Positions 1-12,769 of a DNA stretch of 64,000 bases are shown here, piece by piece. The position numbers were made by a program, and so were the translations under genes. A model generated the notes under the pieces. That model ran no database searches and was not told the origin of the DNA. It worked only from the letters and a program-made list of their open reading frames with translations. This DNA is from Alviniconcha marisindica (taxonomy: Eukaryota; Mollusca; Gastropoda; Provannidae), in assembly GCA_018857735.1 (NCBI GenBank), contig JABMCL010000181.1:36001-100000 (forward strand). Direction: 5' to 3'. Within the stretch, counting starts at the first letter, position 1; each line of letters starts with the position of its first letter.

Positions 1-299
1 TTGCGTTGATAATTATTAATAATTAAAAAAAAAAGGGGAGAAAAAAAAAAGATTTAAAAAAAAGAGACAATTCGTGAGTAATTCTACATCAGGATAAGAT
101 TATAGAAACAGAAATGGCAATTCTTCAGCAGATGTTAGTTCTAGTAAGAACCTCCATTCCGATTATCTCTTACAAAAAAATCATGTGAATAAATTTTATT
201 GGAACTGATAAAAAATTATAAAAAATCTGTTTACGATATGGAGTAAAACAAAAAACAAAAAACAAAAAATCAAACAAAAAAACATAAAACATCGGCCGA

Positions 300-385
300 T
301 AAGAAGACAGTCAGGTTCCATCCTCCTTCGGCTCGCCGTACTCTTCAAAAGCTGTGGTTTATAGACATAGTCTTGCGGGATATTC
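300..385 (+). mobile_element. Short SINE body fragment
   Basis: CTCTTCAAAAGCTGTGGTTT and ATAGACATAGTCTTGCGGG match the head-body junction of the SINE family. The rest has been replaced by a CT/CA microsatellite. Confidence 0.4.
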
Positions 386-399
386 CCCCCACCCCCCTC

Positions 400-431
400 C
401 CCCCTCTCTCCCTCTCTCTCTCTCTCACACA

Positions 432-493
<62 letters not shown>

Positions 494-545
494 ACACACG
501 CGGGGGCGCGCGCGCGCGCGCGCACGCACGCACGCACGCACGCAC
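400..545. repeat. CT then CA then CGCA microsatellite
   Basis: The tract runs CTCTCT, CACACA, GCGCGC and GCACGC. Confidence 0.95.
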
Positions 546-734
546 ACTTATTTACTCGTGTTTCGTTCTAGGCCAGCATGGAAATTCCACCAGAGACGAG
601 CTGAAATCATGGGTAATTGAAATTAACCAATTAGCAGAAACAGAAGAACAGCTATGTAGGTCAGCTGTTAGTCTGACTAATTCACAAAATCAACAGGCCA
701 GGTGTCTCAGAAAGAAAGAAAAACTCTGCAATTT

Positions 735-1262
735 ATTTGTCTGAATGAAGTGATGAGAAAAGTGGAGAGTAAAGTTCTGGTGACACGTCTTTTGTCTAAA
801 CGAAGTGATGGGGAAAGTGGAGAGTAACGTTCTGATGACACGTCTTTTGTTTAAACGAAGTGATGGGGAAAGTGGAGAGTAAAGTTTTGGTGACACGTCT
901 TTTGTCTAAACGAAGTGATGGGGAAAGTGGAGAGTAAAGTTCTGGTGACACGTCTTTTGTCTAAACGAAGTGATGTGGAAAGTGGAGAGTACAGTTCTGG
1001 TGACACGTCATTTGTCTAAAAGAAGTGATGGGGAAAGTGGAGAGTAAAGTTTTGGTGACACGTCTTTTGTCTAAACGAAGTGATGGGGAAAGTGGAGAGT
1101 AAAGTTCTGGTGACACGTCATTTGTCTAAAAGAAGTGATGGGGAAAGTGGAGAGTAAAGTTTTGGTGACACGTCTTTTGTCTAAACGAAGTGATGGGGAA
1201 AGTGGAGAGTAAAGTTCTGGTGAGTTATCATTTGTCGAAATGAAGTGATGAGAAACTTAGAG
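735..1262. repeat. 55-bp minisatellite, about 9 copies
   Basis: Units contain AAGTGATGGGGAAAGTGGAG, AGTAAAGTTCTGGTGACACG and TCTTTTGTCTAAACG. Copies are over 90% alike, with the outermost units the most diverged. Confidence 0.9.
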
Positions 1263-1264
1263 AG

Positions 1265-1760
1265 TTAGGTTTCGGTGAAATGTTTTCGGGGTAGCTCGGT
1301 GGCCGACAGGGGACACCACCCATCACAGAGTTGTACCTCTTTCGTGCTATACACAGCACTATTCTCAATACTGAAAATCGTCCACGATTCCCGGCATCCC
1401 TCGTACCTCTACCAGTGCCTAGGTGGCTGTCATCGGTGTTTTCTCTTCTAAAACGAAACCTAAGCTCCACAATACCGCCTTGAGAACTTTGACCGCATCT
1501 TGGAACGTTCTCGGAGAGGCAAACGCAATGCGGTGACGTTCGCGTTAGGACACGCGAGGCTGTTCTCCCGTCATTCCCGCCAATGCAGTGTTCGTGTCGT
1601 CAGCGTCACACGGCCAAACCAATCTCGTCGAATGACACACCCTGGAACCTCTGGGACAAGGGAAAAATTCTCAGCCAAAAAAGTACAGTTCCATGAGATT
1701 ACCCCAAAACTTTTATTCAATTATCCGTTGAAAGGGGCCGTGCTTGTTTGGCGGCTGGCT
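1265..1760. other. Unique sequence, no feature recognised
   Basis: Non-repetitive and of mixed composition. The frames at 1500-1740 show no recognisable domain. Confidence 0.5.
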
Positions 1761-1764
1761 GGGC

Positions 1765-1853
1765 GATGGTTGGAGGAGGGGGGGGGGGGGGAGGGGGGGG
1801 GGAAAGGGGGGGGGGAAGGGGGGGGGAGGGGGGGGGGGGCGGTGGGGTGGGGT
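1765..1853. repeat. G-rich tract with quadruplex potential
   Basis: Runs of 6-10 G separated by single A or AA give many possible G-quadruplexes on the plus strand. Confidence 0.9.
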
Positions 1854-2057
1854 TAAGGCGAGCGCGTGTCGGAGAACGAATCGTGGAGACAGGAACAATG
1901 AAGAAAGACCATTTTATGTCCTGGTAAAAGCCGAAGGTATTCAATTATGCCCCAGACAAAATAAGGCAAAGGTAACGTAATTAACTGTCAACCAACACGG
2001 AGAGCGTGTCCAACTGGCCCATCGGAGGCTGGTCCATGCAGCGACTGAACCCGCCCA

Positions 2058-2060
<3 letters not shown>

Positions 2061-2144
<84 letters not shown>

Positions 2145-2330
2145 CACGCGCGTGCGTGTGCGTGCGTGTTTGAGTTCGTGCGTGCGTGCGTGTGCGTGCG
2201 TGCGTGCGTGCGTGTGTGTGTGTGGTGCGTGCGTGCGTGCGTGCGTGCGTGTTTGAGTTCGTGCGTGCGTGCGTGTGCGTGCGTGCGTGTGTGTGTGTGT
2301 GTGCGTGTGAGTGTGTGTGTGTGTGTGAAG
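2061..2330. repeat. TG/TGCG microsatellite
   Basis: Pure TG to 2137, then mixed TGCG with two TTTGAGTTCGTGCG interruptions. Confidence 0.95.
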
Positions 2331-2619
2331 GGAATCTAAAACCAACAGCGCCTCTTCACTGGTTGGAACATAAACTGAGTCAGCCGGAAGCGACTCAGCC
2401 AGCACCAGTCTGATTCAACCAGTCAGAGCCACGGAGAGACTGGGCCCACTGTGGCTTAGTGTCGCGGTGAAGTATGACAGGCTAGGAAGGGACCAGGCCT
2501 GGATGTAGACCGGCGGGCCAAACCTTGTTACACCATCGTCATCGATTTTCTGCCCGTCCCTTGTTCTATCTCCGCCCCGCCCACCCCAATCTATCACCGT
2601 CCGCCTTCATCTTGCCGTT

Positions 2620-2905
2620 CTAGCCAGCCCCTGCATCAGCCAGCCCCCAGCATTTCTCTGTTATATCGCCGTTCTAGCCAGCCCCCAGCATTTCTCTGTT
2701 ATATCGCCGTTCTAGCCAGCCCCCAGCATTTCACTGTTATATCGCTGTTCTAGCCAGCTCCCAGCATTTCTCTGTTATATCGCCGTTCTATCCAGCCAGC
2801 CCTCAGCATTAGCCAGCCCCCAGCATTTCACTGTTATATCGCCGTTCTAGCCAGCCAGCCCTCAGCATTAGCCAGCCCCAAACATTTCACTGTTATATCG
2901 TTCAG
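2620..2905. repeat. 38-bp minisatellite, about 6 copies
   Basis: Units read TTATATCGCCGTTCTAGCC then AGCCCCCAGCATTTCTCTG; two later units carry an extra AGCCAGCCCTCAGCATT. Confidence 0.85.
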
Positions 2906-2990
2906 CAGCTGTGTGAGAGTCGAGGTGGCCGTCCTGGGCACCCGTCCTAACGAGCCTTACGGTTTCTGTGGACGTAAAGCAACATTGAAC
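2900..2990 (+). mobile_element. SINE-tail-like fragment
   Basis: The stretch AGCTGTGTGAGAGTCGAGG, GGCCGTCCTGGGCACC and TTACGGTTTCTGTGGACG with TAAAGCAACA also occurs at 6958-7045 and is related to the SINE tail. Neither copy has an internal promoter. Confidence 0.5.
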
Positions 2991-3003
2991 CATGCACACG
3001 CAT

Positions 3004-3424
3004 TGGTCACAGTTTGTCCCTAATATGTCAACTTTAACCCGACATCCGAGGACATTAAGCTCCACATCATCTGAGTACCGCACGTTTTTGTTTTTGTTTT
3101 GGAAACGCGTACGATTTAGTTTTTGTTTTTGTTGCTGTTTGTTTCTTTTTGTTGTATGCACTTGTATTTTATGTTTACTGCCGTGTCTTACCAGATGTTC
3201 TTTCATTGAAGTTCTTTCATGTACCCCCACTGGGGTTTCTGAAATAAACTACTTGACTTGACTTGTTTGGAGCAGAAGGCGGCGACCCCGCGTTCCTTCA
3301 GCGGCTGGGGCCTCCCTTTCCCGACATCTCGGCCACAGCTGCTGGCGCCGCCACGGCACGATGATCATGTGGGGCTTAATGTCCTCGGATGTCGGGCTGA
3401 CGTGTTAGGGACAAACTGTAGTGC
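3004..3424. mobile_element. Inverted-repeat (foldback or MITE-like) element
   Basis: The left arm (about 3004-3072, with CAGTTTGTCCCTAATATG and CCGACATCCGAGGACATTAA) is the reverse complement, with few mismatches, of the right arm (about 3358-3424, with TTAATGTCCTCGGATGTCGG and TTAGGGACAAACTG). The 285-bp centre is T-rich and ends its left half in AATAAACTACTTGACTTG. No protein is encoded. Confidence 0.65.
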
Positions 3425-3487
3425 CACAGCACGAAAACACGAACATCGTTTTTATCCGTCCATCACGGGAAGGCCGGGGAGCCAGGA

Positions 3488-4150
3488 ATGGACATGGTGC
3501 AGGAGCTGGGATTGGCTGTGGTCCAGGGGCTGGGACTGGCTATGGTCCACAAGAGGGGACTGTGGTCCAGGAGCTGGGACTGGCAGTGGGCCAGGAGCTG
3601 GTACTGGCTATGGTCCACAAGAGAGGAATGTGGTCCAGGAGCTGGGATTGGCTGTGGTCCACAAGAGGGGATTGGCTGTGGTCCAGGAGATGGGACTGGC
3701 TGTGGTCCAAGAGCTGGGATTGGCTGTGGTCCACAAGAGGAGTCTGGCTGTGGTCCAGGAGCTGGGACTGGCTGTGGTCCACAAGAGGGGACTGACTGTG
3801 GTCCAGGAGCTTGGATTGGATGTGGTCCTCAAGAGGGGATTATGGTCCAGGAGCTGGGACTGGCTGTGGTCCAGGAGCTGGGACTGGCTGTGGTCCACAA
3901 GAGGGAACTGACTGTGATCCAGGAGCTTGGATTGGATGTGGTCCACAAGAGAGGATTATGGTCCAGGAGCTAGGACCGGCTGTGGTCCAGGAGCTGGGTC
4001 TGGCTGTGTTCCACAAGAGGGGACTGTGGTCCAGGAGCTGGGACTGGCTGTGGTCCACAAGAGGGGACTGTGGTCCAGGAGCTGGGACTGGCTGTGGTCC
4101 AGGAGCAGGGACTGGCTGTGGTCCAGGGGCTGGAACTGGCTGTTGTCCAA
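3488..4150. repeat. 24/20-bp composite minisatellite
   Basis: Two unit types alternate irregularly: GGTCCAGGAGCTGGGACTGG plus CTGT, and GGTCCACAAGAGGGGACTG. Open frames across it (WSRSWDWL, GPGAGTGCG) are repeat artefacts. Confidence 0.9.
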
Positions 4151-4267
4151 GACTGAAAAGAATGTTGTTGTGGTGGTATAAATAGGTGTGGCAGAGACTG
4201 ACGTGAGGCCGAATTAATCAAAGGGCAGACCGCCGGTAAGCTGCTGCTTGTAGGGCAGTCGATGCTG

Positions 4268-5165
4268 ATCGTGTGCCATCACTCCACACCACTGAGATGT
4301 GAGTCTGTGCCATCACTCCATACCACTGAGGTGTGAGTCTGTGTCATCACTCCACACCACTGAGATGTGAGTCTGTGCCATCACTCCACATCACTGAGGT
4401 GTGAATCTGTCCCATCACTCCACATCACTGAGGTGTGAATCTGTCCCATCACTCCACATCACTGAGGTGTGAGTCGGTGCCATAACTCCGCACCACTGAG
4501 ATGCTGAGTCTGTGCCATCATTCCACACCACTGAGGTGTGTCTGCCATCACTCCACATCATTGAGATGTGAGTCTGTGCCATAACTCAACACCACTGAGG
4601 TGTGAGTCTGTGCCATCATTCCACACCACTGAGGTGTGACTCTGTGCCATCACTCCACAGCACTGAGATTTAAGTCTGTGCCATCACTCCACACCACTGA
4701 GATGCTGAGCCTGTGCCAGCATTCCACACCACTGAGATGTGAGTCTGTGCCATCACTCCACACCACTGAGATGTGAGTCTTTGCCATCACTCTACACGAC
4801 TGAGATGTGAGTCTGTGCCATCACTCCACACCACTGAGATGTGAGTCTGTGCCATCACTGCCATCACTCCACACCACTGAGATGTGAGTCTGTGCCATCA
4901 CTCCACACCACTGAGATGTGAGTCTGTGCCATCACTGCCATCACTCCACACCACTGAGATGTGAGTCTGTGCCATCACTCCACACCACTGAGATGTGAGT
5001 CTGTGCCATCACTCCACACCACTGAGATGTGAGTCTTTGCCATCGCTCCACACGACTGAGATGCGAGTCTGTGCCATCATTTCACACCACTGAGGTGATG
5101 TGTCTGTGCCATCACTCCACACCACTGAGGTGTGAGTCTGTGCCATCACTCCACACCACTGAGAT
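4268..5165. repeat. 34-bp minisatellite, about 26 copies
   Basis: The unit is ACTCCACACCACTGAGATG, then TGAGTCTGTGCCATC. Several units have a partial CACTGCCATC duplication. The array ends abruptly at 5165 in non-repeated sequence. Confidence 0.9.
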
Positions 5166-5497
5166 GCCCTACACTCCCACAGTCTAGTTCGGGGCGCTGG
5201 GTGGCAGTATTGTCTGCTGCGTGTTGTGCCCCGTGGCCCTTGTTGGCTTTCAAAACAGGTCGCCGTCCTCTCCCGTCTCCTTTGTCTACGGACACCCTCC
5301 CGGGAGCCAGTTTGGCCCGCAGCTACCGTTAGGCGACTGCTCACACCGCACACGACCCGTGCCGAACCTAAGGAAGCCAGGTTTGTGACGCACACTGTCC
5401 CCTCGCGATTGGAAGGGTCCAGTTTGGACACACACATACACTGACACGGTTACACTAATCTGGACACGCATACACACGGTTACACCAGTTTGGACGG

Positions 5498-5499
<2 letters not shown>

Positions 5500-5529
<30 letters not shown>

Positions 5530-5757
5530 GCACGCACGCACGCACGCACGCACACTCACAGTAACGCCAATTAGGACGGACATACATCATATACGGTAAT
5601 GCCAATTTGGAAGGATACACACATACACGGTAACGTCAGTTTGGACGGACACAGCAACGCCAGTTTGGAGGGACACACATTCACGATAACGCCAATTTGG
5701 TGGACAAAAACATATGATAAAGCCAAGGATGGACAAAAACATATATGATAAAGCCAA

Positions 5758-5828
<71 letters not shown>

Positions 5829-5850
5829 ACACTACACACATACACACACG
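5500..5850. repeat. CA and CGCA tracts with short 30-bp repeats between
   Basis: CA tracts at 5505-5555 and 5760-5823 bracket degenerate units of the type AACGCCAATTTGGACGGAC. Confidence 0.85.
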
Positions 5851-5884
5851 CGCGCCAACGCCAACGCCCATTTGGGCCAAGCAA

Positions 5885-6010
5885 CGCCCTTTGGGGAAGT
5901 TGTGCTTTGTGGTCACAGTCTTGTGACTTTCGTCTCTCATAACCAATGAAGCGTTAACGCTCAGTCACTGTGGCGGTGATAGCAAAGCCGACAGAAAAGA
6001 CAGTCGTATC
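5885..6010 (+). mobile_element. Fragment of the same SINE body
   Basis: GTTGTGCTTTGTGGTCACAG, CTTGTGACTTTCGTC and TGAAGCGTTAACGCTCAG with a GTGGCGGTGATAGC ending match the SINE body without head or tail. It sits directly after a CA tract. Confidence 0.5.
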
Positions 6011-6164
6011 GTTACCCCCGCCACCCTCACTTATCACGCTGATATAACTTCATACGGGTTAAAAAATAATTTAAAAAACTGCCTCCCACAGCCATCTCTC
6101 CCAGCCTCCCTGCACCAGTTTATATACTTAGTTGGGCCTTAGTTGTGCATTAAAAAATATAACC

Positions 6165-6240
6165 CCCCCCCCCACCCCCCGCCCCCCGTCCCTGTCTATT
6201 GGCTCTAATGTAACTAATGCACTTAGTTGGGTATTAGAAA

Positions 6241-6302
<62 letters not shown>

Positions 6303-6420
6303 CTGGCCCTAATGTGATGTATGCACTTACTGGGTATTTAAAACAACAAGCCCCCCACTCCCCACCCCCGTTTCTTTCTCTCTCGGCCCCAAAATATATC
6401 GCCCCCCACCCCCCACCCAC
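6165..6420. repeat. C-rich and CT tracts
   Basis: A CCCCCCCACC run, a CT tract at 6245-6300 and two copies of CTAATGTGACTTATGCACTT-like sequence. Confidence 0.85.
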
Positions 6421-6644
6421 CACTCCACTTCCTCCGAATCCCTCTTGGTCCTAATGCGACTTATGCACTTAACTGGGCATTAAAAAAACAACGACCAAGG
6501 TTGTATGGTGTACACAGAACGCGCGCCGAGACACAGCAGTTTCGTGCGGCACCAGCCGTGTAGCAACCAAACAGCGCGGTTAGTATACCATTTCGGCGGA
6601 TATTCAAAACGCGCTACAATAGGCTACAGTCACTCATTCAGAAT

Positions 6645-6950
6645 CACGTGAGCCGGTTTGGCCTAGTGGAAATCTGCTCCGGCTCTCCTTTCTCTTCAAA
6701 AGTTGTGGTCTGTGAACACTGTCTTGTGACTTTGTCCCTCACAATCATGAAACATTAAAATGGCTCTCACCGCTGCCCACCTTAACGCAAGTCATTCTGG
6801 TGGTGACAGTGTAGCGATAGGTATATAATCTTCCTCTCCCCCACCTCCATACCCCCTCCCCCACCCCCCCTCCTTCTCCGCCCCGTCCCTAATAAGCCTT
6901 ATGATTTCTGTGGATGTTAAGCACCATGTTTACTTTACTTATTCAGAATC
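6645..6950 (+). mobile_element. SINE copy, same family as at 34.6 kb, head damaged
   Basis: It shares the A-box-like GGTTTGGCCTAGTGG and the body segments CTTGTGACTTTGTCC, AACATTAAAATGGC and CATTCTGGTGGTGACAGTG, and the tail CCTAATAAGCCTTATG plus TTAAGCACCATGTTTAC. The B box region is deleted between GTGGAAATCTG and CTCCGGCTCTCC, so it is unlikely to be transcribed by polymerase III. Confidence 0.7.
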
Positions 6951-6954
6951 AGAG

Positions 6955-7050
6955 CTCAGGAGCTGTGTGAAAGTCGAGGTAGGTGGCCGTCCTGGGCTCC
7001 CATCCCTAATAAGCCTACGGTTTCTGTGGCCGTAAAGCAACACTTCAACA
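6955..7050 (+). mobile_element. SINE-tail-like fragment, second copy
   Basis: GAGCTGTGTGAAAGTCGAGG and GGCCGTCCTGGGCTCCC with CTACGGTTTCTGTGGCCG and TAAAGCAACA match the 2.9-kb copy. It lies immediately after the SINE at 6645-6950, suggesting either a composite element or tandem insertion. Confidence 0.5.
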
Positions 7051-7800
7051 ACAACAACATTCAGAATCACATACGACAAAAGCGCAGCGAGTGTGCCCGA
7101 GAGCAGAGGACAACGGTCAACAACAACAACAACGTCTCGGGAGACAGGCCCCCAATACGGCGGAGGAGTCCGGGATCTCTGTGCTCGTTACAGTCCAAGA
7201 ACGGCTAGTGTCCTTGAGCCATGTGTGGCTGGGAGCCGGCCTTTGTGCTGACACCGCTAGTCAGCCTTAATGAGGGTCGGGTTGTGGCTGAGGACACGTC
7301 ACAGGAAGCTGATGGGCAATGAGTTGCGAAAATCAGGGGCGAAAGGGCAGGGGAGGTGGCAGCGGGGGCAGCGGGGGGGGGGGGGGGGGATGGAGATTGG
7401 GGCAACGTGCAAACCGCCTGGCCCCACTAGCGCTCTTTGAACCTGTGGCGTGTCCCTTGTCCATCAATAATTCAGACTGCGCGTGCACGCGCGGGACTTG
7501 TCGCCCGGGGTGAAATATCACTTATGACCCTCCCCCTCCCCCACCCCCTTCCCCCCACCCCACACCCCCTCACCCCCTCCAGGGTGAAATATTGCTTTTA
7601 TCTGCACGCGCCTGGCTAACACGCAGATCTGTGCAGAAAGTGTTGCGTAACTTGACAAACACTCGACTTGCAAACCGAGTCCATGAATAAAGCTGTGCGG
7701 CTAAACTGGAAAGCGGCTTAGATTTTTTTTTTTTTTTTTTTAATGAAGTGACGAACTCGGCTGCTGGAAACCCGGAAGAATCGAATAGCATTTGCACATT
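7050..7800. other. Unique sequence with short CAA, G and C runs
   Basis: Two CAACAACAAC stretches, a G run at 7371-7388, a C-rich stretch at 7528-7580 and a T run at 7722-7741. No gene seen. Confidence 0.5.
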
Positions 7801-7879
7801 CTTATTTATTGATTTTATTTTATTTAACCCACAGCAGCAAATACTTGAGTTTCGGTGTTAGAAAGCGACCAGCAATACA

Positions 7880-7933
7880 CAAAATCAAGAACGGAAAAGG
7901 GGGAGAAAAGAAAAGGGAGAAAAAAAGAGAGAG

Positions 7934-7964
<31 letters not shown>

Positions 7965-8057
7965 AGGGGAACAAAAAAGGAGTTAAACTGTGTAATATTT
8001 AGTTGACCTGGTTGAATAGTGTCATTCTTTTTCTATCAGTTTTACAGAAAATGGGTA

Positions 8058-8119
<62 letters not shown>

Positions 8120-8120
8120 G
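7880..8120. repeat. Two GA tracts with duplicated flank
   Basis: GA runs at about 7910-7965 and 8057-8117 are each followed by TGTGTAATATTTAGTTGACC and GGTTGAATAGTGTCATT, so the tract and its flank were duplicated together. Confidence 0.85.
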
Positions 8121-8399
8121 GGAGGGGGGGATGAAACATTTGTGTAATATTTAGTTGACCTGGTTGAATAGTGTCATTTTCTCTATCAGTTTTAACGCAA
8201 TAATTGTTTACTTCACAACAGCTCCGAAAAGCGAGCTAATGCTGCAGGCAAACTGCACGGGGGTCGTGGCCGCTGGGCCAGCGCGCTGCATTGTCTTATC
8301 CAAGGGCTCGGAGGTTCCACTCCAGGTGGCAGTATCGTAGAGGTGAGGGTGGGGGCGGGGGGGGGGGGGGGGGGAGAGTCTCACTCTTAGTCCAACACG

Positions 8400-8465
8400 C
8401 AATAAGATCTTTGTGCATGTTGGAAGATCTTTGTGCATGTTGTAAGATCTTTGTGCATGCTGGAG
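8400..8465. repeat. 20-bp repeat, 3 copies
   Basis: AGATCTTTGTGCATGTTGTA and close variants occur three times. Confidence 0.8.
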
Positions 8466-8689
8466 GCTCCCATGCCCACCTTTCGCTAAGAGATGAAGGT
8501 ATAACAGGCACACGGAGAACTGGTAACCAGCGTATGACGAAGACCATAAGGTGACTGCAGCAACTCCAAATGCCAGAAGTCCGGACTATCTCTCTTTTGC
8601 AACAATCCGGGCCGGCAGTTCACCGAGAACAATGGATCCAGCTGAGTAGACGCTGTGAGGTCATGTGATTCGATCTTGATACTGAAGGC

Positions 8690-9515
8690 CCAGTCAACCC
8701 GTCTAGATCATATCAGGGCCAAACACAAGTCGTCAAGGCCCAGACAGAAGTCATCAAGACGTCAAGGCCCAGACAGAAGTCACCTAGACATCAAGAACCA
8801 GACAGAAGTCACCAAGACATCAAGGCCCAGACAGAAGTCACCAAGATATCAAGACCCAGACAGAAGTCATCAAGACGTCAAGGCCCAGACAGAAGTCACC
8901 TAGACATCAAGGCCCAGACAAGTAAGTCACCAAGACATCAAGGCCCAGACAGAAGTCATCAAGACGTCAAGGCCCAGACATAAGTCATCAAGATATCAAG
9001 GCCCAGAAAGAAGTCGCCAAGACATCAAGGCCCAGACAGAAGTCATCAAGGCACAGACAGAAATCATCAAGACATCAAGGCTCAGACAGAAATCAAGACA
9101 TGAAATCACAGACAGAAGACATCAATGCACAGACAGAAGCCATCAAGACATCTAGGCCCAGACAGAAGTCACCAATACATCAAGGCCCAGACAGAAGTTA
9201 TCAAGGCACAGACAGAAGTCAAGACATGAAATCACAGACAGAAGTCACCAAAGCACAGACAGAAGACATCACAGCACAGACAGAAGGCACTTAGAGAAGT
9301 CATCAAAACATCAAGGCAGAGTCAGAAGTCATCAAAACACCAAGGCACAGACAGAAGTCATCAAGACATCAAGGCACAGACAAAAGTCATCAAGGCACGA
9401 CAGAAGTCATCAAGACATCAAGGCATAGACGGAGAGGTAACCAAGGTACAGACAAAAGTTAAAGTCATGAAGGCACAGACCGAAGTCATGAAGGAACAGA
9501 CGAAGTGATCAAATC
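8690..9515. repeat. About 29-bp minisatellite with variable unit length
   Basis: Units combine GACAGAAGTCATCAAGACAT and CAAGGCCCA; many units have lost the second half, so the spacing is irregular. Confidence 0.85.
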
Positions 9516-9984
9516 AATGTTTAAATCGGCCACTGACGATGTGTCAGATGTCCTATCTTAGCGGCAAAGCGCCCATTCCCTTTTGATTATGCACTGTCTT
9601 ACTTGGTGGGTATTCCCGCTCCATTCTCTGCACGCTGTCGGAATTACTTCGGGATTAATTCTCAATGCGTAGTTGAAATCGGAATGCTGAGAGCTACGTT
9701 CTCAAAATTCTCCCTGTTGTTAGCTAACCGTCATGGTTGACTACTGGTTTCATTGTTTAGTGTTGTAAATCTTCATTTTATGCATTTATCATGAATAATG
9801 ATTTGATTTTTTTTAAAATTTGAAACGAGTTATCTATTTTCGTTCTCAAAGCCCTGTACCGCTGACAACGGGCAAAGCAGCTTTTGCAGGATTGGCCAGC
9901 CCTGTGTCATCCGGCATGTAGTCACGGCGCACGCAAGGTCAACCAGTCGCCATTTTCCTTCGCCTTTCGAACCTCGAGTTTGTG

Positions 9985-10425
9985 CTAATTTTGAGGAATA
10001 CAAGCTATTTAGTTAGCATTTTATGTTAAGGCCCCATTGGTTTGGAAAAATAAAGCGCACGACGATATTCCCTGAAAGGACGAGAGGGTGTCTGGCTTCA
10101 GTCAGACGAAGATTGGAACTGTTTCAGAGGTAACGCTGGGGAAACTGCTAAGAGACGTGGTGGAGCGCATGTGGGCTTTTCCCGGTGCAGAGATACCATC
10201 TTGAACTGAGCTGATTTTGAGGAATACAAGCTATTTAGTTAGCATTTTATGTTACGGCCCCATTGGTTTGGAAAAATGAAGCGCACGACGATCTTTTCTG
10301 AAAGGACGAGACACCGGAACTGCTCCCAATGGTAACGCTGGGGAAACTGTTGATAGACGTGGTGGAGCACATGTGGGCTGTTCCCGGTGCAGAGATACCA
10401 TCTTGAACTAAGCTGAAGTAGGGTT
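9985..10425 (+). mobile_element. Tandemly duplicated 3' tail of an RNase H retrotransposon
   Basis: Two roughly 210-220 bp copies lie head to tail, each with TTGAGGAATACAAGC followed by GCGCACGACGAT, and ending GTGCAGAGATACCATCTTGA. Translated, the copies recall the C-terminus of the same retrotransposon family as the relic at 30-31 kb: SARRYSLKGRE in the first, and TLGKLLRDVVERMWAFPGAE with IPS and stop (first) or TLGKLLIDVVEHMWAVPGAE (second). Each is frameshifted. The duplication includes the non-coding flank, so it arose after insertion. Confidence 0.65.
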
Positions 10426-10429
10426 AGGG

Positions 10430-11080
10430 TCATGCTCAGGCTGTCACCGCGGGTCGCCTGTCAGCTGCACTTACCACGGATACTAAACCACGACAACCAA
10501 TGCTTTCTGCACGTCAGAAACATGCTTCACATTTCGCACATGACGAGTTCTCACCGTGAATGGCTGCATCGCTTTATGAACGAAAGAGGCGGACAAAGCA
10601 CTCACAAGACATCTAATTTTCACAACTGTGCGCAGGATCGCATTTTTATGCCAGCCCGCGGTGATTTTAGCCCGAAATATAGCCTCGGAAAAAGCCAGGA
10701 ATAAATTACTGTAAAGTTCAAGATTTCCGCAGAATTCTCAAAATGAACATTTTTGCTTATCTCATGATACCCTCGAGAATACACTCTGAGGAAAACGGCA
10801 CCAGCGACAGCCGCAGTGCAAAAATGGGATTTTGCGGCAGAACGCGAGAGGCGAGGCCGGTGCCTAGGATGGAGCCGTGGCCCGGTGCGGGCAACAAGGG
10901 GAGAGAATCTGATGGAGGGCAGCGCACTCCGACCAAGTAAAAGATTAATTGGATCAGCACAGAATCTGACCCGCGATTCTTCCCCGAGGAAGTTGCTGCT
11001 GAGCCTTTATTGGACTCCCTTCTGCCTCTGGGCAAATCTCGTTTCCCAGCTGTGCTAACTCTGTCTCTGTCTGTCTCCTT
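10430..11080. other. Unique sequence, no gene supported
   Basis: Open frames up to 90 codons lack recognisable domains or good splice contexts. Confidence 0.5.
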
Positions 11081-11084
11081 CACT

Positions 11085-11111
11085 CTGGCACACGCACGCA
11101 CACACTCGGAC

Positions 11112-11157
<46 letters not shown>

Positions 11158-11359
11158 GCGCGGCGCGCACGCACGCACGCGCACGACGCACGCACGCGCA
11201 CACGCGCACACGCACGCACACACACTCACCACCACACACACATCACACACACACACACACGACACACGCACACACACACACACACACGCACGCACGCACG
11301 CACGCACACGCACGCACACACAGCACACACACACACACACACACACACGCACGCACGCA

Positions 11360-11393
<34 letters not shown>

Positions 11394-11464
11394 GCACACA
11401 CCGTCTCTTTCACTTGTTCCAAATCTCTCTCTGCTCTCTCTGTCTCTGTCTCTCTGTCTCTCTG

Positions 11465-11511
<47 letters not shown>

Positions 11512-11549
11512 TCTGTGTGTCTCTGTCTCTGTCTCTGTCTCTGTCTCTG

Positions 11550-11635
<86 letters not shown>

Positions 11636-11639
11636 AGTG

Positions 11640-11640
<1 letters not shown>
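11085..11640. repeat. Long CA/CGCA then CT/TCTG microsatellite
   Basis: CA and CGCA runs to 11395, then CT and GTCTCT runs to 11637. Confidence 0.95.
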
Positions 11641-12275
<635 letters not shown>

Positions 12276-12630
12276 TTGTATGGGAAACGGTGACCGGGCA
12301 TCTTAGTATACATAACCAGTATTACAGCTTTTACAAAAATGTTGACAAACGGAGGGTTGTAGTTCGGCTGCTAACATTCAAAAACCTCTTTAATACAAAA
12401 AGGGGTATTCTTTTAACAACTTTCAAGTCGGCCTCCGAACCCCAGACTTCAGCCCCATAATTCAAAACTGATTTGTACATCGAACAGTTTGAAAAAAATC
12501 GATTTTTCCCCAAGCGACCAAAGTAGTTTCAGGATATTAACAACACCTATTTTGGCACGAGATGCAATGTCCTTCAGAGCATGGGAGAAAGATAACCTGG
12601 TAGACAAGCAGATTCCAAGATACTTACACG
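12276..12630. other. Possible decayed retroelement coding fragment, minus strand
   Basis: The minus frame includes LNYGAEVWGSEADLK with YKSVLNYG, resembling the post-reverse-transcriptase LL/IPVLLYGSE-type segment of non-LTR elements, followed upstream by DIASRAKIGVVNILKLLW and YLGICLSTRLSFSHAL. The order YLG...A..K, then LYGAE is typical. Frame breaks occur, so it would be a relic. Confidence 0.45.
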
Positions 12631-12735
12631 TCTCTCTCTCTCTCTCTCTCTCCTCTCTTTCTCTTCCACTCTCTCTCTCTCTCTTCTCTTCCTTCTCTCC
12701 TCTCCTCTCTCTCAATATATATATATATATACTAA

Positions 12736-12769
<34 letters not shown>

